Assembly (NCBI GenBank): GCA_002345845.1
Contig: DDWF01000156.1
Span: 1 to 9,189 of the forward strand
DNA length: 9,189 nucleotides
DNA from: Betaproteobacteria bacterium UBA2293
GTDB lineage: Bacteria > Pseudomonadota > Gammaproteobacteria > Burkholderiales > Rhodocyclaceae
Direction of reading: 5' to 3'
Positions 1-7,149 of this stretch are shown piece after piece. The first letter of the stretch is position 1. Every line of letters starts with the position of its first letter. The position numbers were made by a program, and so were the translations under genes. The notes under the pieces are model-generated. The model made no database searches, was not told the origin of the DNA, and was given only the letters and a program-made list of their open reading frames with translations.

Positions 1-2161
1 CGACTACCTGCGCGACAACATGGTCTATACGGCCGGCGAACGGGTGCAACGCGGCCTCAATTTCGCCATCGTCGACGAGGTCGACTCGATTCTCATCGAC
101 GAAGCGCGGACGCCGCTGATCATCTCGGGTCAGGCCGACGACCACACCGATCTCTACCTGCGCATGAAGGACGTTGTCCCCAAGCTGACGCGGGCCATGG
201 AAGAGAAGGGCGAGGGCGATTACTGGGTGGACGAGAAGGGCCATCAGGTCCATCTGTCGGAAGCCGGCTACGAGCATGCCGAGGCGCTGCTGGTCGAGCA
301 CGGCCTGCTGGCGGAAGGCGCCAGCCTGTATGACGCCGCCAACATCCTGCTGATGCATCACCTGAACGCTGCCCTGCGCGCCCTGACGCTGTTCCAGAAG
401 GATCAGCAGTACGTGGTGCAAAACGGCGAAGTGATCATCGTCGACGAATTCACCGGCCGTCTGATGGCTGGCCGGCGCTGGTCGGACGGTCTGCATCAGG
501 CCGTCGAGGCCAAGGAAGGCGTACAGATCCAGGCCGAGAACCAGACCCTGGCCTCGATCACCTTTCAGAACTATTTCCGCATGTACGGCAAGCTGGCCGG
601 CATGACCGGTACCGCCGATACCGAAGCTTACGAATTCCAGCAGATCTACGGCCTGGAAACGGTCGTCATCCCGACCCATCGGCCGATGGTGCGCAAGGAC
701 ATGAACGATCTGGTGTTCAAGACCGCCGATGAGAAGCATGCGGCGATCATCGCCGACATCAAGGAGTGCTCGCAGCGCGGCCAGCCGGTGCTGGTCGGTA
801 CGACCTCGATCGAAGCGTCGGAACTGCTCTCCGGTCTGCTCGACAAGGAAAAGCTGCCGCACTCGGTGCTCAACGCCAAGCAGCATGCCCGCGAAGCCGA
901 GATCGTCATCGAGGCTGGTCGGCCGGGGCAGATTACCATCGCCACCAACATGGCCGGTCGCGGTACCGATATCGTGCTCGGCGGCAGCATCGAAAAGGCG
1001 ACGTCGGCGATCAAACACGACGAATCCCTGCCGGAAGCCGAGCGCGAGGCGAAGATCGCCGCCATGCGCGACGAGTGGCAGAAGTTGCACGATCAGGTAT
1101 TGGCCGCCGGTGGCCTGCACATCATCGGTTCCGAGCGTCACGAATCGCGGCGTATCGACAACCAGCTGCGCGGCCGCGCCGGCCGTCAGGGCGATGCCGG
1201 TTCCTCGCGCTTCTACCTGTGCCTGGACGATCCCTTGCTGCGCATCTTTGCCGGTGAGCGCCTGCGCACCATCATGGACAAGTTGAAGATGCCAGAGGGC
1301 GAGGCGATCGAGCATCCGCTCGTCACCCGTTCGCTGGAATCGGCGCAGCGCAAGGTTGAGGCGCGCAACTTCGATATCCGCAAGCAGTTGCTGGAATACG
1401 ACGACGTCTCGAATGACCAGCGCAAGGTCATCTACCAGCAGCGCAACGAGCTGCTGGAAAGTCAGGACATTTCGGAAACCATCAACGCCATGCGCGCCGG
1501 CGTCATCGCCGACATCTTCCGTACCCACGTGCCGGCCGACTCGGTCGAAGAGCAGTGGGACATGGAAGGCCTGGAGCGCGCCCTGCAGGACGATCTGCAG
1601 ATTACCGCGCCGGTCGCCCAGTGGTTCAAGGATGAGCCGACACTGTCCGACGAGGAAATCCTCGCCCGCATTCAGCAAGGGGCTGATCAGGCCTATCAGG
1701 CCAAGGTCGAGCTGGTCGGCACCGAAACCTTCCAGCAGTTCGAGCGCAATGTCATGCTGCAGAGTCTCGATGGCAGCTGGCGCGAGCACCTCGCCGCCCT
1801 CGATCATCTGCGCCAGGGCATCCATCTGCGCGGCTATGCGCAGAAGAATCCGAAACAGGAATACAAGCGCGAAGCCTTCGAACTGTTTGAAGGCCTGCTC
1901 GATCGCGTACGCCGCGACGTCACCCGCGTCGTCTTCACCGTGCAGATCCGGACGCCCGAGGATGTCGAGGAAACCGCGCCGCATGCCGATGTGCACAACG
2001 TCAAATATCAGCACGCTGACTATGACGAGGCACTGGCTGGCGAAGCTGAGGAACCGGCAGCACAGCAGCCGGTTCAGGTGGGGGCTAAGATCGGTCGCAA
2101 CGACCCTTGCCCCTGCGGCTCCGGCAAGAAATACAAGCACTGCCACGGCAAACTGAGCTGA
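1..2161 (+). CDS. secA: Protein translocase ATPase SecA, 5'-truncated by the window edge
   Basis: SecA is the ATPase that drives preproteins through the SecYEG channel in the inner membrane. The reading frame is already open at base 2 (residues DYLRDNM), so about 719 residues are present and roughly the first 180-190, including Walker A, lie outside the window. Visible landmarks in order: the Walker B/DEAD region [16 protein letters not shown] (from nt 71), the preprotein-binding stretch ending in [27 protein letters not shown], the second nucleotide-binding fold with GTTSIEASE and [15 protein letters not shown], the arginine-finger motif [17 protein letters not shown], the scaffold/helical-wing region ([40 protein letters not shown]), and a variable linker. 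The C-terminal SEC-C zinc motif [13 protein letters not shown] (nt 2108-2146) binds SecB. The ATG at nt 20 is internal, not a start. Every landmark is intact, so identity is essentially certain. Confidence 0.98.
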   Translation, partial: DYLRDNMVYTAGERVQRGLNFAIVDEVDSILIDEARTPLIISGQADDHTDLYLRMKDVVPKLTRAMEEKGEGDYWVDEKGHQVHLSEAGYEHAEALLVEHGLLAEGASLYDAANILLMHHLNAALRALTLFQKDQQYVVQNGEVIIVDEFTGRLMAGRRWSDGLHQAVEAKEGVQIQAENQTLASITFQNYFRMYGKLAGMTGTADTEAYEFQQIYGLETVVIPTHRPMVRKDMNDLVFKTADEKHAAIIADIKECSQRGQPVLVGTTSIEASELLSGLLDKEKLPHSVLNAKQHAREAEIVIEAGRPGQITIATNMAGRGTDIVLGGSIEKATSAIKHDESLPEAEREAKIAAMRDEWQKLHDQVLAAGGLHIIGSERHESRRIDNQLRGRAGRQGDAGSSRFYLCLDDPLLRIFAGERLRTIMDKLKMPEGEAIEHPLVTRSLESAQRKVEARNFDIRKQLLEYDDVSNDQRKVIYQQRNELLESQDISETINAMRAGVIADIFRTHVPADSVEEQWDMEGLERALQDDLQITAPVAQWFKDEPTLSDEEILARIQQGADQAYQAKVELVGTETFQQFERNVMLQSLDGSWREHLAALDHLRQGIHLRGYAQKNPKQEYKREAFELFEGLLDRVRRDVTRVVFTVQIRTPEDVEETAPHADVHNVKYQHADYDEALAGEAEEPAAQQPVQVGAKIGRNDPCPCGSGKKYKHCHGKLS

Positions 2162-2169
2162 TAGCTGTT

Positions 2170-2210
2170 AGGAGTTAGCTGCCTGCCAAACCGGTCGGTC
2201 GCTAACTCCT
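2170..2210. repeat. Inverted repeat (hairpin) between secA and argJ
   Basis: A perfect 10-base inverted repeat, AGGAGTTAGC (2170-2179) and GCTAACTCCT (2201-2210), has a 21-base loop and starts 8 bases after the secA stop. The left arm is embedded in a short imperfect direct repeat: GTTAGGA followed by GTTAGCT, and TAGCTG at both 2162-2167 and 2176-2181. No T-run follows the right arm (TGATCCG), so it is not a classical intrinsic terminator. It may be a weak or Rho-assisted 3' end for secA, an RNA-stabilising hairpin, or a copy of a dispersed intergenic repeat. No promoter for argJ was recognised in the remaining 31 bases, so read-through from secA is possible. Confidence 0.6.
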
Positions 2211-2241
2211 TGATCCGAAAAACTCGATCCTGGATCCCGAT

Positions 2242-3468
2242 ATGCCCGTCAACTACACCACGCCTGCTGCCGAACAACTCTTTCCCGTGGCGGGTGTTCG
2301 CCTGGGTGTTGCCGAGGCGGAAATTCGCAAGAAGAATCGGCGCGACCTGACGCTGGTCGCCCTCGATCCGGGTTGCACCGTGGCCGGGGTGTTTACCCAG
2401 AACCGTTTCTGCGCCGCGCCGGTGCAGTTGTGCCGCAGCCATCTGGCCGGCGGCAAGGAAATCCGGGCGCTGCTGATCAATACCGGTATCGCCAACGCCG
2501 GTACCGGTGAACCGGGGCGCCAGGCTGCGCAGGCAAGCTGTGAGGTGGTCGGCGGCCTGCTTGGCGTCGCCGCCGAGCAGGTGCTGCCGTTCTCCACCGG
2601 CGTGATTCTCGAGTCCCTGCCGGTCGAGCGTATCCGGGCTGGTCTGCCGGCCGCCGCTGCCGACCTCAAGGCCGACAACTGGCACGCCGCCGCGCACGCC
2701 ATCATGACCACCGACACCGTGGCTAAGGCCGCTTCCCGTCGTCTCGTGGTCAATGGCCAAACGATCAACATCACCGGCGTCTCCAAGGGCGCCGGCATGA
2801 TCAAGCCGAATATGGCGACCATGCTTGGTTTTCTCGCCACCGATGCCGGCATTGCCCAGCCCCTGCTCGATCGCCTGGTCAAGGAGGCGGCTGATGCCTC
2901 GTTCAACTGCATCACCGTCGATGGCGACACGTCGACCAACGACTCTTTCGTGATGATCGCTTCCGGCCAGTCCGGCGCCAGTTTTGCCGCCGAAAGTGAC
3001 GCTGGCTGGGGCGATGTCCGTGCCGCCATTGTTGCCGTCGCCGTTGAGCTGGCCCAGGCCATCGTCCGCGATGGCGAGGGAGCGACCAAGTTCATTACCG
3101 TCGCCGTCGCAGGCGGCAAGAGCATCGACGAATGCCGTCAGGTCGGCTATGCGATCGGCCATTCGCCGCTGGTGAAAACTGCTTTCTTCGCCTCCGACCC
3201 CAATCTCGGCCGCATTCTGGCGGCCATCGGTTATGCCGGCATCGCCGATCTTGACGTCGATGGCGTTCGCGTCTGGCTTGACGAGGTGCTGGTCGCCGAG
3301 CAGGGCGGCCGGGCGGCTGCCTATCGCGAGGAAGACGGCGCCCGGGTCATGGCCCAGGCGGAAATCACCGTTCGCGTTGATCTTGGTCGCGGCCAAGCCG
3401 CGGCGCAGGTCTACACCTGCGATTTTTCCTACGATTACGTGAAGATCAACGCCGACTACCGGAGTTAA
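2242..3468 (+). CDS. argJ: Bifunctional ornithine acetyltransferase / N-acetylglutamate synthase ArgJ
   Basis: ArgJ (408 residues) moves the acetyl group from N-acetylornithine to glutamate, closing the cyclic arginine pathway. Bifunctional forms can also acetylate glutamate with acetyl-CoA. The sequence has the complete family pattern: RAGVFTQN-type N-terminal region ([14 protein letters not shown], about 48-61), the [13 protein letters not shown] segment (77-89), and the oxyanion-hole pair Thr119-Gly120 in PFSTGV. The autocleavage site is [16 protein letters not shown], where Thr193 becomes the N-terminal nucleophile of the beta chain. Further landmarks are the [13 protein letters not shown] segment and the typical C-terminus [11 protein letters not shown]. 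The protein is expected to cleave itself into alpha and beta chains. The start ATG has only a weak Shine-Dalgarno-like sequence (GGAT, 2232-2235), but the N-terminus aligns with the family. Sequence alone cannot decide whether it is mono- or bifunctional. It sits 80 bases after secA on the same strand. Confidence 0.97.
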   Translation: MPVNYTTPAAEQLFPVAGVRLGVAEAEIRKKNRRDLTLVALDPGCTVAGVFTQNRFCAAPVQLCRSHLAGGKEIRALLINTGIANAGTGEPGRQAAQASCEVVGGLLGVAAEQVLPFSTGVILESLPVERIRAGLPAAAADLKADNWHAAAHAIMTTDTVAKAASRRLVVNGQTINITGVSKGAGMIKPNMATMLGFLATDAGIAQPLLDRLVKEAADASFNCITVDGDTSTNDSFVMIASGQSGASFAAESDAGWGDVRAAIVAVAVELAQAIVRDGEGATKFITVAVAGGKSIDECRQVGYAIGHSPLVKTAFFASDPNLGRILAAIGYAGIADLDVDGVRVWLDEVLVAEQGGRAAAYREEDGARVMAQAEITVRVDLGRGQAAAQVYTCDFSYDYVKINADYRS

Positions 3469-3478
3469 TCGGACCAGC

Positions 3479-3498
3479 GCGGGGCCTGCCGGCCCCGC
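3479..3498. terminator. GC-rich hairpin between convergent argJ and cytochrome gene
   Basis: GCGGGGCC (3479-3486), loop TGCC, and GGCCCCGC (3491-3498) form a perfect 8-bp stem with a 4-base loop. It begins 10 bases after the argJ stop and ends 18 bases from the stop of the convergent cytochrome gene. Position and stem strength fit a bidirectional transcription end point. There is no T-tract on either strand, so it is not a textbook intrinsic terminator and may only protect 3' ends or pause polymerase. Confidence 0.55.
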
Positions 3499-3516
3499 TG
3501 CCGTGTCAGCGCTTGC

Positions 3517-4134
3517 TTACTTCTTCGGTGCGGCGATCTGGTTGACCATGTAGGTCACCGCCGATTTCATTTCGACATCGCTCAGATCAGCCATGCCGCC
3601 GCGGGCTGGCATCGCGTTGTGGCCGTTGATCGCCGACTTGACCAGCGGATCGACGCCCTTGCCCAGGCGCGGTTTCCAGGCTTCGATGTCGCCCAGCTTC
3701 GGGGCGCCACCCTTGCCATCGGCGTGGCAGTCCTGACAGCGGGCCTGGACGATTTGCTGGCCAGTCCGGGTTTGCGGCGAGGCGTAGGCCTTGTTGGTGT
3801 CGGCGGCATGACCATCGCTGACCATGTAGGCGACAGCGCGGCTCATTTCGACATCGGAAAGCTTGGCCTGGCCGCCGTGGGCCGGCATGTTGCGAACGCC
3901 GGTGATGGCATTCTGCGTCAGGTTGCCCAGCCCCTTGGAGGCTCGTTTGGACCATTCGGCCCGATCGCCGATTTTCGGCGCGCCATCGACGCCGGTGCTG
4001 TGGCAGCTGGCGCAGACTTCGTCGACGACCTGCTTGCCAGTCCGCTCGGCGGCCAGTGCCGGATTTGTCGAGATGAGGGCGACGAGCAGGATGGTGGTGA
4101 AGCCGGCACCTTTGTATGGAATGTTTTTCCGCAT
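3517..4134 (-). CDS. Periplasmic dihaem c-type cytochrome (two cytochrome c5-like domains)
   Basis: This 205-residue protein is a secreted electron carrier. Residues 1-28 form a Sec signal peptide: basic start MRKN, hydrophobic TTILLVALI, and a cleavage site after ALA (28). Two class I cytochrome domains follow. Domain 1 has haem motif CASCH (41-45) with probable axial Met83 in NMPAHGG. Domain 2 has CQDCH (133-137) with Met175 in AMPARGG. The domains share GAPK(I/L)GD, LSDVEM and AVxYMV, and equivalent haem and Met positions are exactly 92 residues apart, indicating tandem duplication. GAPK and MPxxGG are typical of the cytochrome c5/c555 family. The start ATG is preceded by AAGGAA (plus-strand 4141-4146), a good ribosome-binding site. 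It probably carries electrons between the bc1 complex or other donors and terminal oxidases or reductases, but the partner cannot be read from the window, where its neighbours are unrelated genes. Confidence 0.93.
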   Translation of the reverse strand: MRKNIPYKGAGFTTILLVALISTNPALAAERTGKQVVDEVCASCHSTGVDGAPKIGDRAEWSKRASKGLGNLTQNAITGVRNMPAHGGQAKLSDVEMSRAVAYMVSDGHAADTNKAYASPQTRTGQQIVQARCQDCHADGKGGAPKLGDIEAWKPRLGKGVDPLVKSAINGHNAMPARGGMADLSDVEMKSAVTYMVNQIAAPKK

Positions 4135-4234
4135 GATTTTTTCCTTGTTCTGAACTGATCCGAAGTGACGCAGCCGTTCCGGCCAGGAGCACCATCGGCG
4201 GCACTCATCGTCCGTATTGACCGGAGCTTTGGCC

Positions 4235-4264
4235 AGGATAGCACCGCCGCCCGGCGGCGCTCAA
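4235..4264 (-). promoter_or_regulatory. Candidate sigma70 promoter for the cytochrome gene
   Basis: Read on the minus strand, TTGAGC (plus 4259-4264) is separated by 18 bases from TATCCT (plus 4235-4240). The -10 is preceded by TG one base upstream (TGCTATCCT), giving an extended -10. Transcription would start near 4228, leaving a leader of about 94 bases before the cytochrome ATG. A 7-base inverted repeat, CGCCGCC/GGCGGCG (4245-4251, 4253-4259), fills most of the spacer and could be an operator, but such GC palindromes also arise by chance in GC-rich DNA. Prediction from motif matching only. Confidence 0.4.
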
Positions 4265-4303
4265 CGTGCATTTTTCCCGTCGCCAGGTCGCTCGATGCCA
4301 GCG

Positions 4304-4312
4304 TGCTAGACT
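4304..4312 (+). promoter_or_regulatory. Possible extended -10 promoter element for ydiK
   Basis: TGCTAGACT (4304-4312) resembles an extended -10 (TGn followed by a four-of-six match to TATAAT), and lies about 40 bases before the ydiK ATG. No convincing -35 hexamer is present at the usual distance. It is the best candidate in the interval from 4135 to 4353, which otherwise contains only the divergent cytochrome promoter candidate and no gene that I can support. Confidence 0.28.
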
Positions 4313-4353
4313 GCGCCGGGCAAGGACCAACGACGATTTAACAGGTGAACAAG

Positions 4354-5550
4354 ATGAGCGACATTCGTCACGATCTGACCCGAAATACCCTGGCCATTCT
4401 CTGCATGCTCGGGCTGATCGGAGTCTCCCTCTGGGTATTGCTGCCCTTTCTCGCGGCGACCGTCTGGGCGACGATGATTGTCGTCGCCACCTGGCCGTGG
4501 TTGCTCACCCTGGAGGAGCGTTTCGGCCATCGACGGCTGCCGGCCATCGCGGTGATGACGCTCGGGCTGCTGCTGCTCTTGGTGTTGCCGCTATGGCTGG
4601 CGATCGACACCATCGTTGACCATGCCGATGCACTGGCCGCCGCCACCCAGGGCATCATCGGCAATGGCCTGCCGGCGGCGCCGGCCTGGCTGGCCGGCTT
4701 GCCGCTGATCGGCGAGCGGCTGGCGGCCCTGTGGCAACAATTCGCTGCCGGCGGGGCGCCGGGACTGCTGGCCAAGCTCACGCCCTATGCCGCCGGCACC
4801 GGCAAGTGGGCCCTGGCGCAGGTCGGCGGGCTGGGCGGCATGCTGATCCAGTTCCTGCTCATCGTCACCATCGCCGCCATTCTCTATGGCAGCGGCGAGG
4901 GCGGCGCCCGCCTGGTCCGTCGCTTCGGCCGCCGGCTGGCTGGCGAGCGCGGCGAAAACGCCATTGTCCTCGCCGGTCAGGCGATTCGCGGCGTCGCCCT
5001 CGGCGTCGGCGTCACCGCCCTGGTGCAGACGCTGCTCGGCGGCATCGGCCTGGCGGTGGCTGGCGTGCCGTTCGCCGCCCTGCTGTCGGCGGTGATGCTG
5101 ATGCTGTGCATCGCCCAGGTCGGCCCCGGCCTGATTCTCTTTCCCGCCGTCGCCTGGATGTACTGGGTCGGCGATAGCGGCTGGGCGACCTTCCTGCTGC
5201 TGTGGAGCATCGTCGTCACCACGCTCGACAATTTCCTGCGCCCCATCCTCATCCGCAAGGGGGCCGATCTGCCGTTGCTGTTGATTTTCGCCGGCGTCAT
5301 CGGCGGCATGCTGAGCTTCGGCCTGATCGGCATTTTCGTCGGGCCGGTGGTGCTGGCCGTGACCTGGACCCTGACCCTGGCCTGGATCGAGGATGCTCTC
5401 GGCAAGGAGCCGGAAGAGCTGCCGCCGCCGGCCCCCCTAGAGCCGGCGCAGGCGAATCAGGCGGAACCAGCCGCCGGCGAGGGCGGGGTGGTCGGTCTCG
5501 CAGCGCAAGCCGGGGATCGTCGCCAGGACCTCCTCGAAGACCACGTCTAG
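4354..5550 (+). CDS. ydiK: AI-2E/PerM-family membrane permease, YdiK orthologue
   Basis: This is a 398-residue polytopic inner-membrane protein of the AI-2E transporter (formerly UPF0118/PerM) family. It resembles E. coli YdiK throughout: WPWLLTLEERFGHRRLPAIAVMTL, the GGIGLAVAGVPFA segment, the family signature LDNFLRPILIRKGADLPLLL (291-310), then GVIGGMLSFGLIGIFVGPVVLAV. Hydrophobic segments lie at about 12-50, 64-88, 160-178, 206-238, 241-270, 276-290 and 305-342. The family exports small molecules, and some members are linked to autoinducer-2 or ion/proton exchange. The YdiK substrate is not established, so none is assigned. A GTG at 4345 would add three residues, but AGGTGA (4343-4348) is a strong ribosome-binding site 5 bases before ATG 4354, which decides the start. 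The family-like part ends near residue 362 (LPPPAPL). The last 36 residues are antisense to the end of the convergent methyltransferase gene and look like read-through tail. Confidence 0.9.
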   Translation: MSDIRHDLTRNTLAILCMLGLIGVSLWVLLPFLAATVWATMIVVATWPWLLTLEERFGHRRLPAIAVMTLGLLLLLVLPLWLAIDTIVDHADALAAATQGIIGNGLPAAPAWLAGLPLIGERLAALWQQFAAGGAPGLLAKLTPYAAGTGKWALAQVGGLGGMLIQFLLIVTIAAILYGSGEGGARLVRRFGRRLAGERGENAIVLAGQAIRGVALGVGVTALVQTLLGGIGLAVAGVPFAALLSAVMLMLCIAQVGPGLILFPAVAWMYWVGDSGWATFLLLWSIVVTTLDNFLRPILIRKGADLPLLLIFAGVIGGMLSFGLIGIFVGPVVLAVTWTLTLAWIEDALGKEPEELPPPAPLEPAQANQAEPAAGEGGVVGLAAQAGDRRQDLLEDHV

Positions 5551-6030
5551 GCGCGTCGCGATGTGGCGCATCAGCGGATTGGCCAGGCGGCGCAGCAGGG
5601 CCGGCTGGCCGCTGCGGAGAAACTTGTCGAAGATGATCACTGTGCCGCCGGGACGAACGACGCGAGCGATTTCGCCGAGGCAGCGTTCCGGCTCGGGGAC
5701 GACAGCCAGGATCAGATGCAGGATGGCGCCGTCAAAGCTGGCTTCGGCGAAGGGCAGGGTGTGCACGTCGCCATGCACGGGCAGAAAGTCGAGGTCTCCG
5801 GCACGCGGTAGCGCACGGCGCAGCATCGCCCGGTTGAAGTCGACGCCGACATAGCGGTGTTGCGGTGGCAGGTGCGGCAGATCAAGCCCGGTGCCGACAC
5901 CGGCCAGCAGCATCCGGCCGCTGTCGCCTGGCAGGTTGGCCAGACTATGCCGGCGGGCCGCCCTGGTCGCCCGGTCTACCGCCGCATCGTAAAACGGGGC
6001 GATCAGCGAATAACTGTGTTTGAGGCTCAG
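5437..6030 (-). CDS. Class I SAM-dependent methyltransferase, probable CTG start
   Basis: This is a small Rossmann-fold methyltransferase of the UbiE/Methyltransf_11 type. From the proposed start it has 197 residues. The order is N-terminal [15 protein letters not shown] (4-18), motif [13 protein letters not shown] (41-52) for SAM binding, motif II VGVDFN with the acidic residue, [17 protein letters not shown], and motif post-[17 protein letters not shown]. The first ATG (5913) falls directly on motif I and would remove the first SAM-binding strand. Upstream in this frame there is no ATG, GTG or TTG before the in-frame stop at 6154-6156. A CTG at 6030-6028 gives MSLKHSY..., overlaps the apaG stop (CTGA), and has GAGGGTG (plus 6036-6042) at good spacing. 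It is therefore likely co-translated with apaG. The substrate is unknown. The 3' end overlaps the convergent ydiK by 114 bases. The family call is firm and the start codon is an inference. Confidence 0.85.
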   Translation of the reverse strand: MSLKHSYSLIAPFYDAAVDRATRAARRHSLANLPGDSGRMLLAGVGTGLDLPHLPPQHRYVGVDFNRAMLRRALPRAGDLDFLPVHGDVHTLPFAEASFDGAILHLILAVVPEPERCLGEIARVVRPGGTVIIFDKFLRSGQPALLRRLANPLMRHIATRLDVVFEEVLATIPGLRCETDHPALAGGWFRLIRLRRL

Positions 6031-6410
6031 TGCAGCACCCTCGGCATGGCCAGCGTGAATTCCGGAATCTCGGCCTCGAAGTGGGTGCCATCCTCGGCCA
6101 CCATCTGGTAAGTGCCGCGCATCGTGCCGACCGGGGTATTCAACTGCGAGCCGCTAGTGTACTGGAAGCTTTCGCCCGGCTTGAGCAACGGCTGCTTGCC
6201 GACGACGCCGAGGCCGCGTACTTCCTGCACCGCCTCGTTGGCGTCGGTGATGATCCAGTGGCGGGAAACCAGCTGCGCGGGCACTTGGCCAATATTGCGG
6301 ATGGTGATGGTGTAAGCGAACAGGTAGCGGCCGGCGTCAGGGTCGGACTGATCGCCGAGAAACTGGGCGACCGGGGTGACTTCGATGCAGTACTTGGCGG
6401 GGTCGGGCAT
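6027..6410 (-). CDS. apaG: ApaG protein (Co2+/Mg2+ efflux protein family)
   Basis: ApaG is a 127-residue single-domain protein with a fibronectin III-like beta fold (DUF525). Its name comes from the apaGH operon. It has been associated with cobalt resistance and magnesium efflux, and the same domain occurs in F-box and polymerase delta-interacting proteins of eukaryotes, but its biochemical role is uncertain. Diagnostic sequence: [13 protein letters not shown] (29-41), [26 protein letters not shown] (49-74), the stretch [13 protein letters not shown] (75-87), and [12 protein letters not shown] (92-103). The length equals the family norm (about 125). The frame stays open far upstream through the antisense strand of rpe, but family similarity starts at the ATG at 6410, so the longer frame is not coding. 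No strong ribosome-binding site is visible before this ATG. It is the first gene of a probable two-gene minus-strand operon with the methyltransferase. Confidence 0.95.
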   Translation of the reverse strand: MPDPAKYCIEVTPVAQFLGDQSDPDAGRYLFAYTITIRNIGQVPAQLVSRHWIITDANEAVQEVRGLGVVGKQPLLKPGESFQYTSGSQLNTPVGTMRGTYQMVAEDGTHFEAEIPEFTLAMPRVLH

Positions 6411-6418
6411 GGGATAAT
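6410..6418 (+). promoter_or_regulatory. Extended -10 promoter element for rpe
   Basis: TGGGATAAT (6410-6418) is a TGn motif followed by GATAAT, a five-of-six match to the sigma70 -10 hexamer. Transcription would start near 6425, about 22 bases before the rpe ATG. A weak -35 (GTACTT, 6390-6395) has a 17-base spacer. Extended -10 promoters often tolerate poor -35 elements. The motif touches the apaG start codon on the opposite strand. Confidence 0.45.
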
Positions 6419-6428
6419 TCCGGTTGTT

Positions 6429-6457
6429 CTTGTTCAGGGAGCCATCATGGCAGTCAA
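6429..6457 (-). promoter_or_regulatory. Possible promoter for apaG, overlapping the rpe start
   Basis: On the minus strand TTGACT (plus 6452-6457, five of six to the -35 consensus) stands 17 bases from AACAAG (plus 6429-6434, only three of six to the -10). The -10 is poor, so this is a weak prediction. If real it lies over the rpe ribosome-binding site and start codon, so the two divergent promoters would share about 40 bases. Confidence 0.22.
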
Positions 6458-7148
6458 AGATTACGTCATCGCGCCGAGTATTCTCTCGGCCAATTTTGCC
6501 AAACTCGGCGAAGAAGTGGCCAATGTCATTGCATCGGGCGCCGACTGGATCCACTTCGACGTGATGGACAACCACTACGTCCCCAATCTGACCATCGGCC
6601 CGCTGGTCTGCCAAGCCATCCGCCCGTGCACCGAGGCGCCGATCGACGTGCACCTGATGGTCAAGCCGGTCGACCGCATCATTCCCGACTTCGCCAAGGC
6701 CGGCGCCAACATCATCACCTTCCACCCGGAGGCCTCCGAGCACGTCGACCGCAGCCTGTCGCTGATCCGTGATGCCGGCTGCCAGGCCGGCCTCGTCTTC
6801 AACCCGGCGACGCCGCTCGACTACATGGATTACGTCATGGACAAGATCGACGTCATCCTGCTGATGAGCGTCAACCCCGGCTTCGGCGGCCAGAAGTTCA
6901 TCCCCGGCACACTGGCCAAAGCCCGCGCCGCCCGCGCCAAACTCGATGCCTATGAGAAAGAAAGCGGTCGCCGCATCCGCCTGGAAATCGACGGCGGCGT
7001 GAACACCGCCAACATCGCCGAAATCGCCCGCGCCGGCGTTGACGCCTTCGTTGCCGGCTCGGCGGTCTATGGCGCCGGCAAGGCCGAAGATGCGCATCGC
7101 TACGATTCGATCATCGCCGCGCTGCGCAGCGAATTGGCCAAGGTCTGA
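6447..7148 (+). CDS. rpe: Ribulose-phosphate 3-epimerase
   Basis: Rpe interconverts D-ribulose 5-phosphate and D-xylulose 5-phosphate in the pentose phosphate pathway, and in the Calvin cycle where present. The 233-residue TIM barrel is complete. Landmarks are APSILSANF (9-17), [18 protein letters not shown] (35-52), DVHLMV (67-72), ITFHPEAS (90-97), [11 protein letters not shown] (141-151) and LEIDGGVN (179-186). Predicted metal ligands are His36, Asp38, His69 and Asp182, with the two Asp residues serving as catalytic acid and base. AGGGAG (6436-6441), 5 bases before the ATG, fixes the start. The in-frame ATG at 6030, far upstream, lies in antisense of apaG and is not the start. It is followed after a single base by gph, so the two are almost certainly co-transcribed and translationally coupled. 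Confidence 0.98.
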   Translation: MAVKDYVIAPSILSANFAKLGEEVANVIASGADWIHFDVMDNHYVPNLTIGPLVCQAIRPCTEAPIDVHLMVKPVDRIIPDFAKAGANIITFHPEASEHVDRSLSLIRDAGCQAGLVFNPATPLDYMDYVMDKIDVILLMSVNPGFGGQKFIPGTLAKARAARAKLDAYEKESGRRIRLEIDGGVNTANIAEIARAGVDAFVAGSAVYGAGKAEDAHRYDSIIAALRSELAKV

Positions 7149-7149
7149 C

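Noticed and set aside
2074..3396. A 440-codon minus-strand open frame opposite argJ and the secA end
   Set aside because: It is antisense to an intact argJ with all catalytic residues, and it has no ribosome-binding site or known domain.
4345..4353. GTG start for ydiK
   Set aside because: The GTG is part of the AGGTGA ribosome-binding site that correctly spaces the ATG at 4354, and no such site precedes the GTG.
5437..5913. Methyltransferase starting at the first ATG (158 residues)
   Set aside because: This start cuts directly at SAM motif I. The 39 codons upstream encode a family-like N-terminus, so the gene must start earlier.
6030..6446. N-terminal extension of rpe to an ATG at 6030 (372 residues)
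   Set aside because: The added part is antisense to apaG. Rpe proteins are about 225-235 residues, and the ATG at 6447 has a strong ribosome-binding site.
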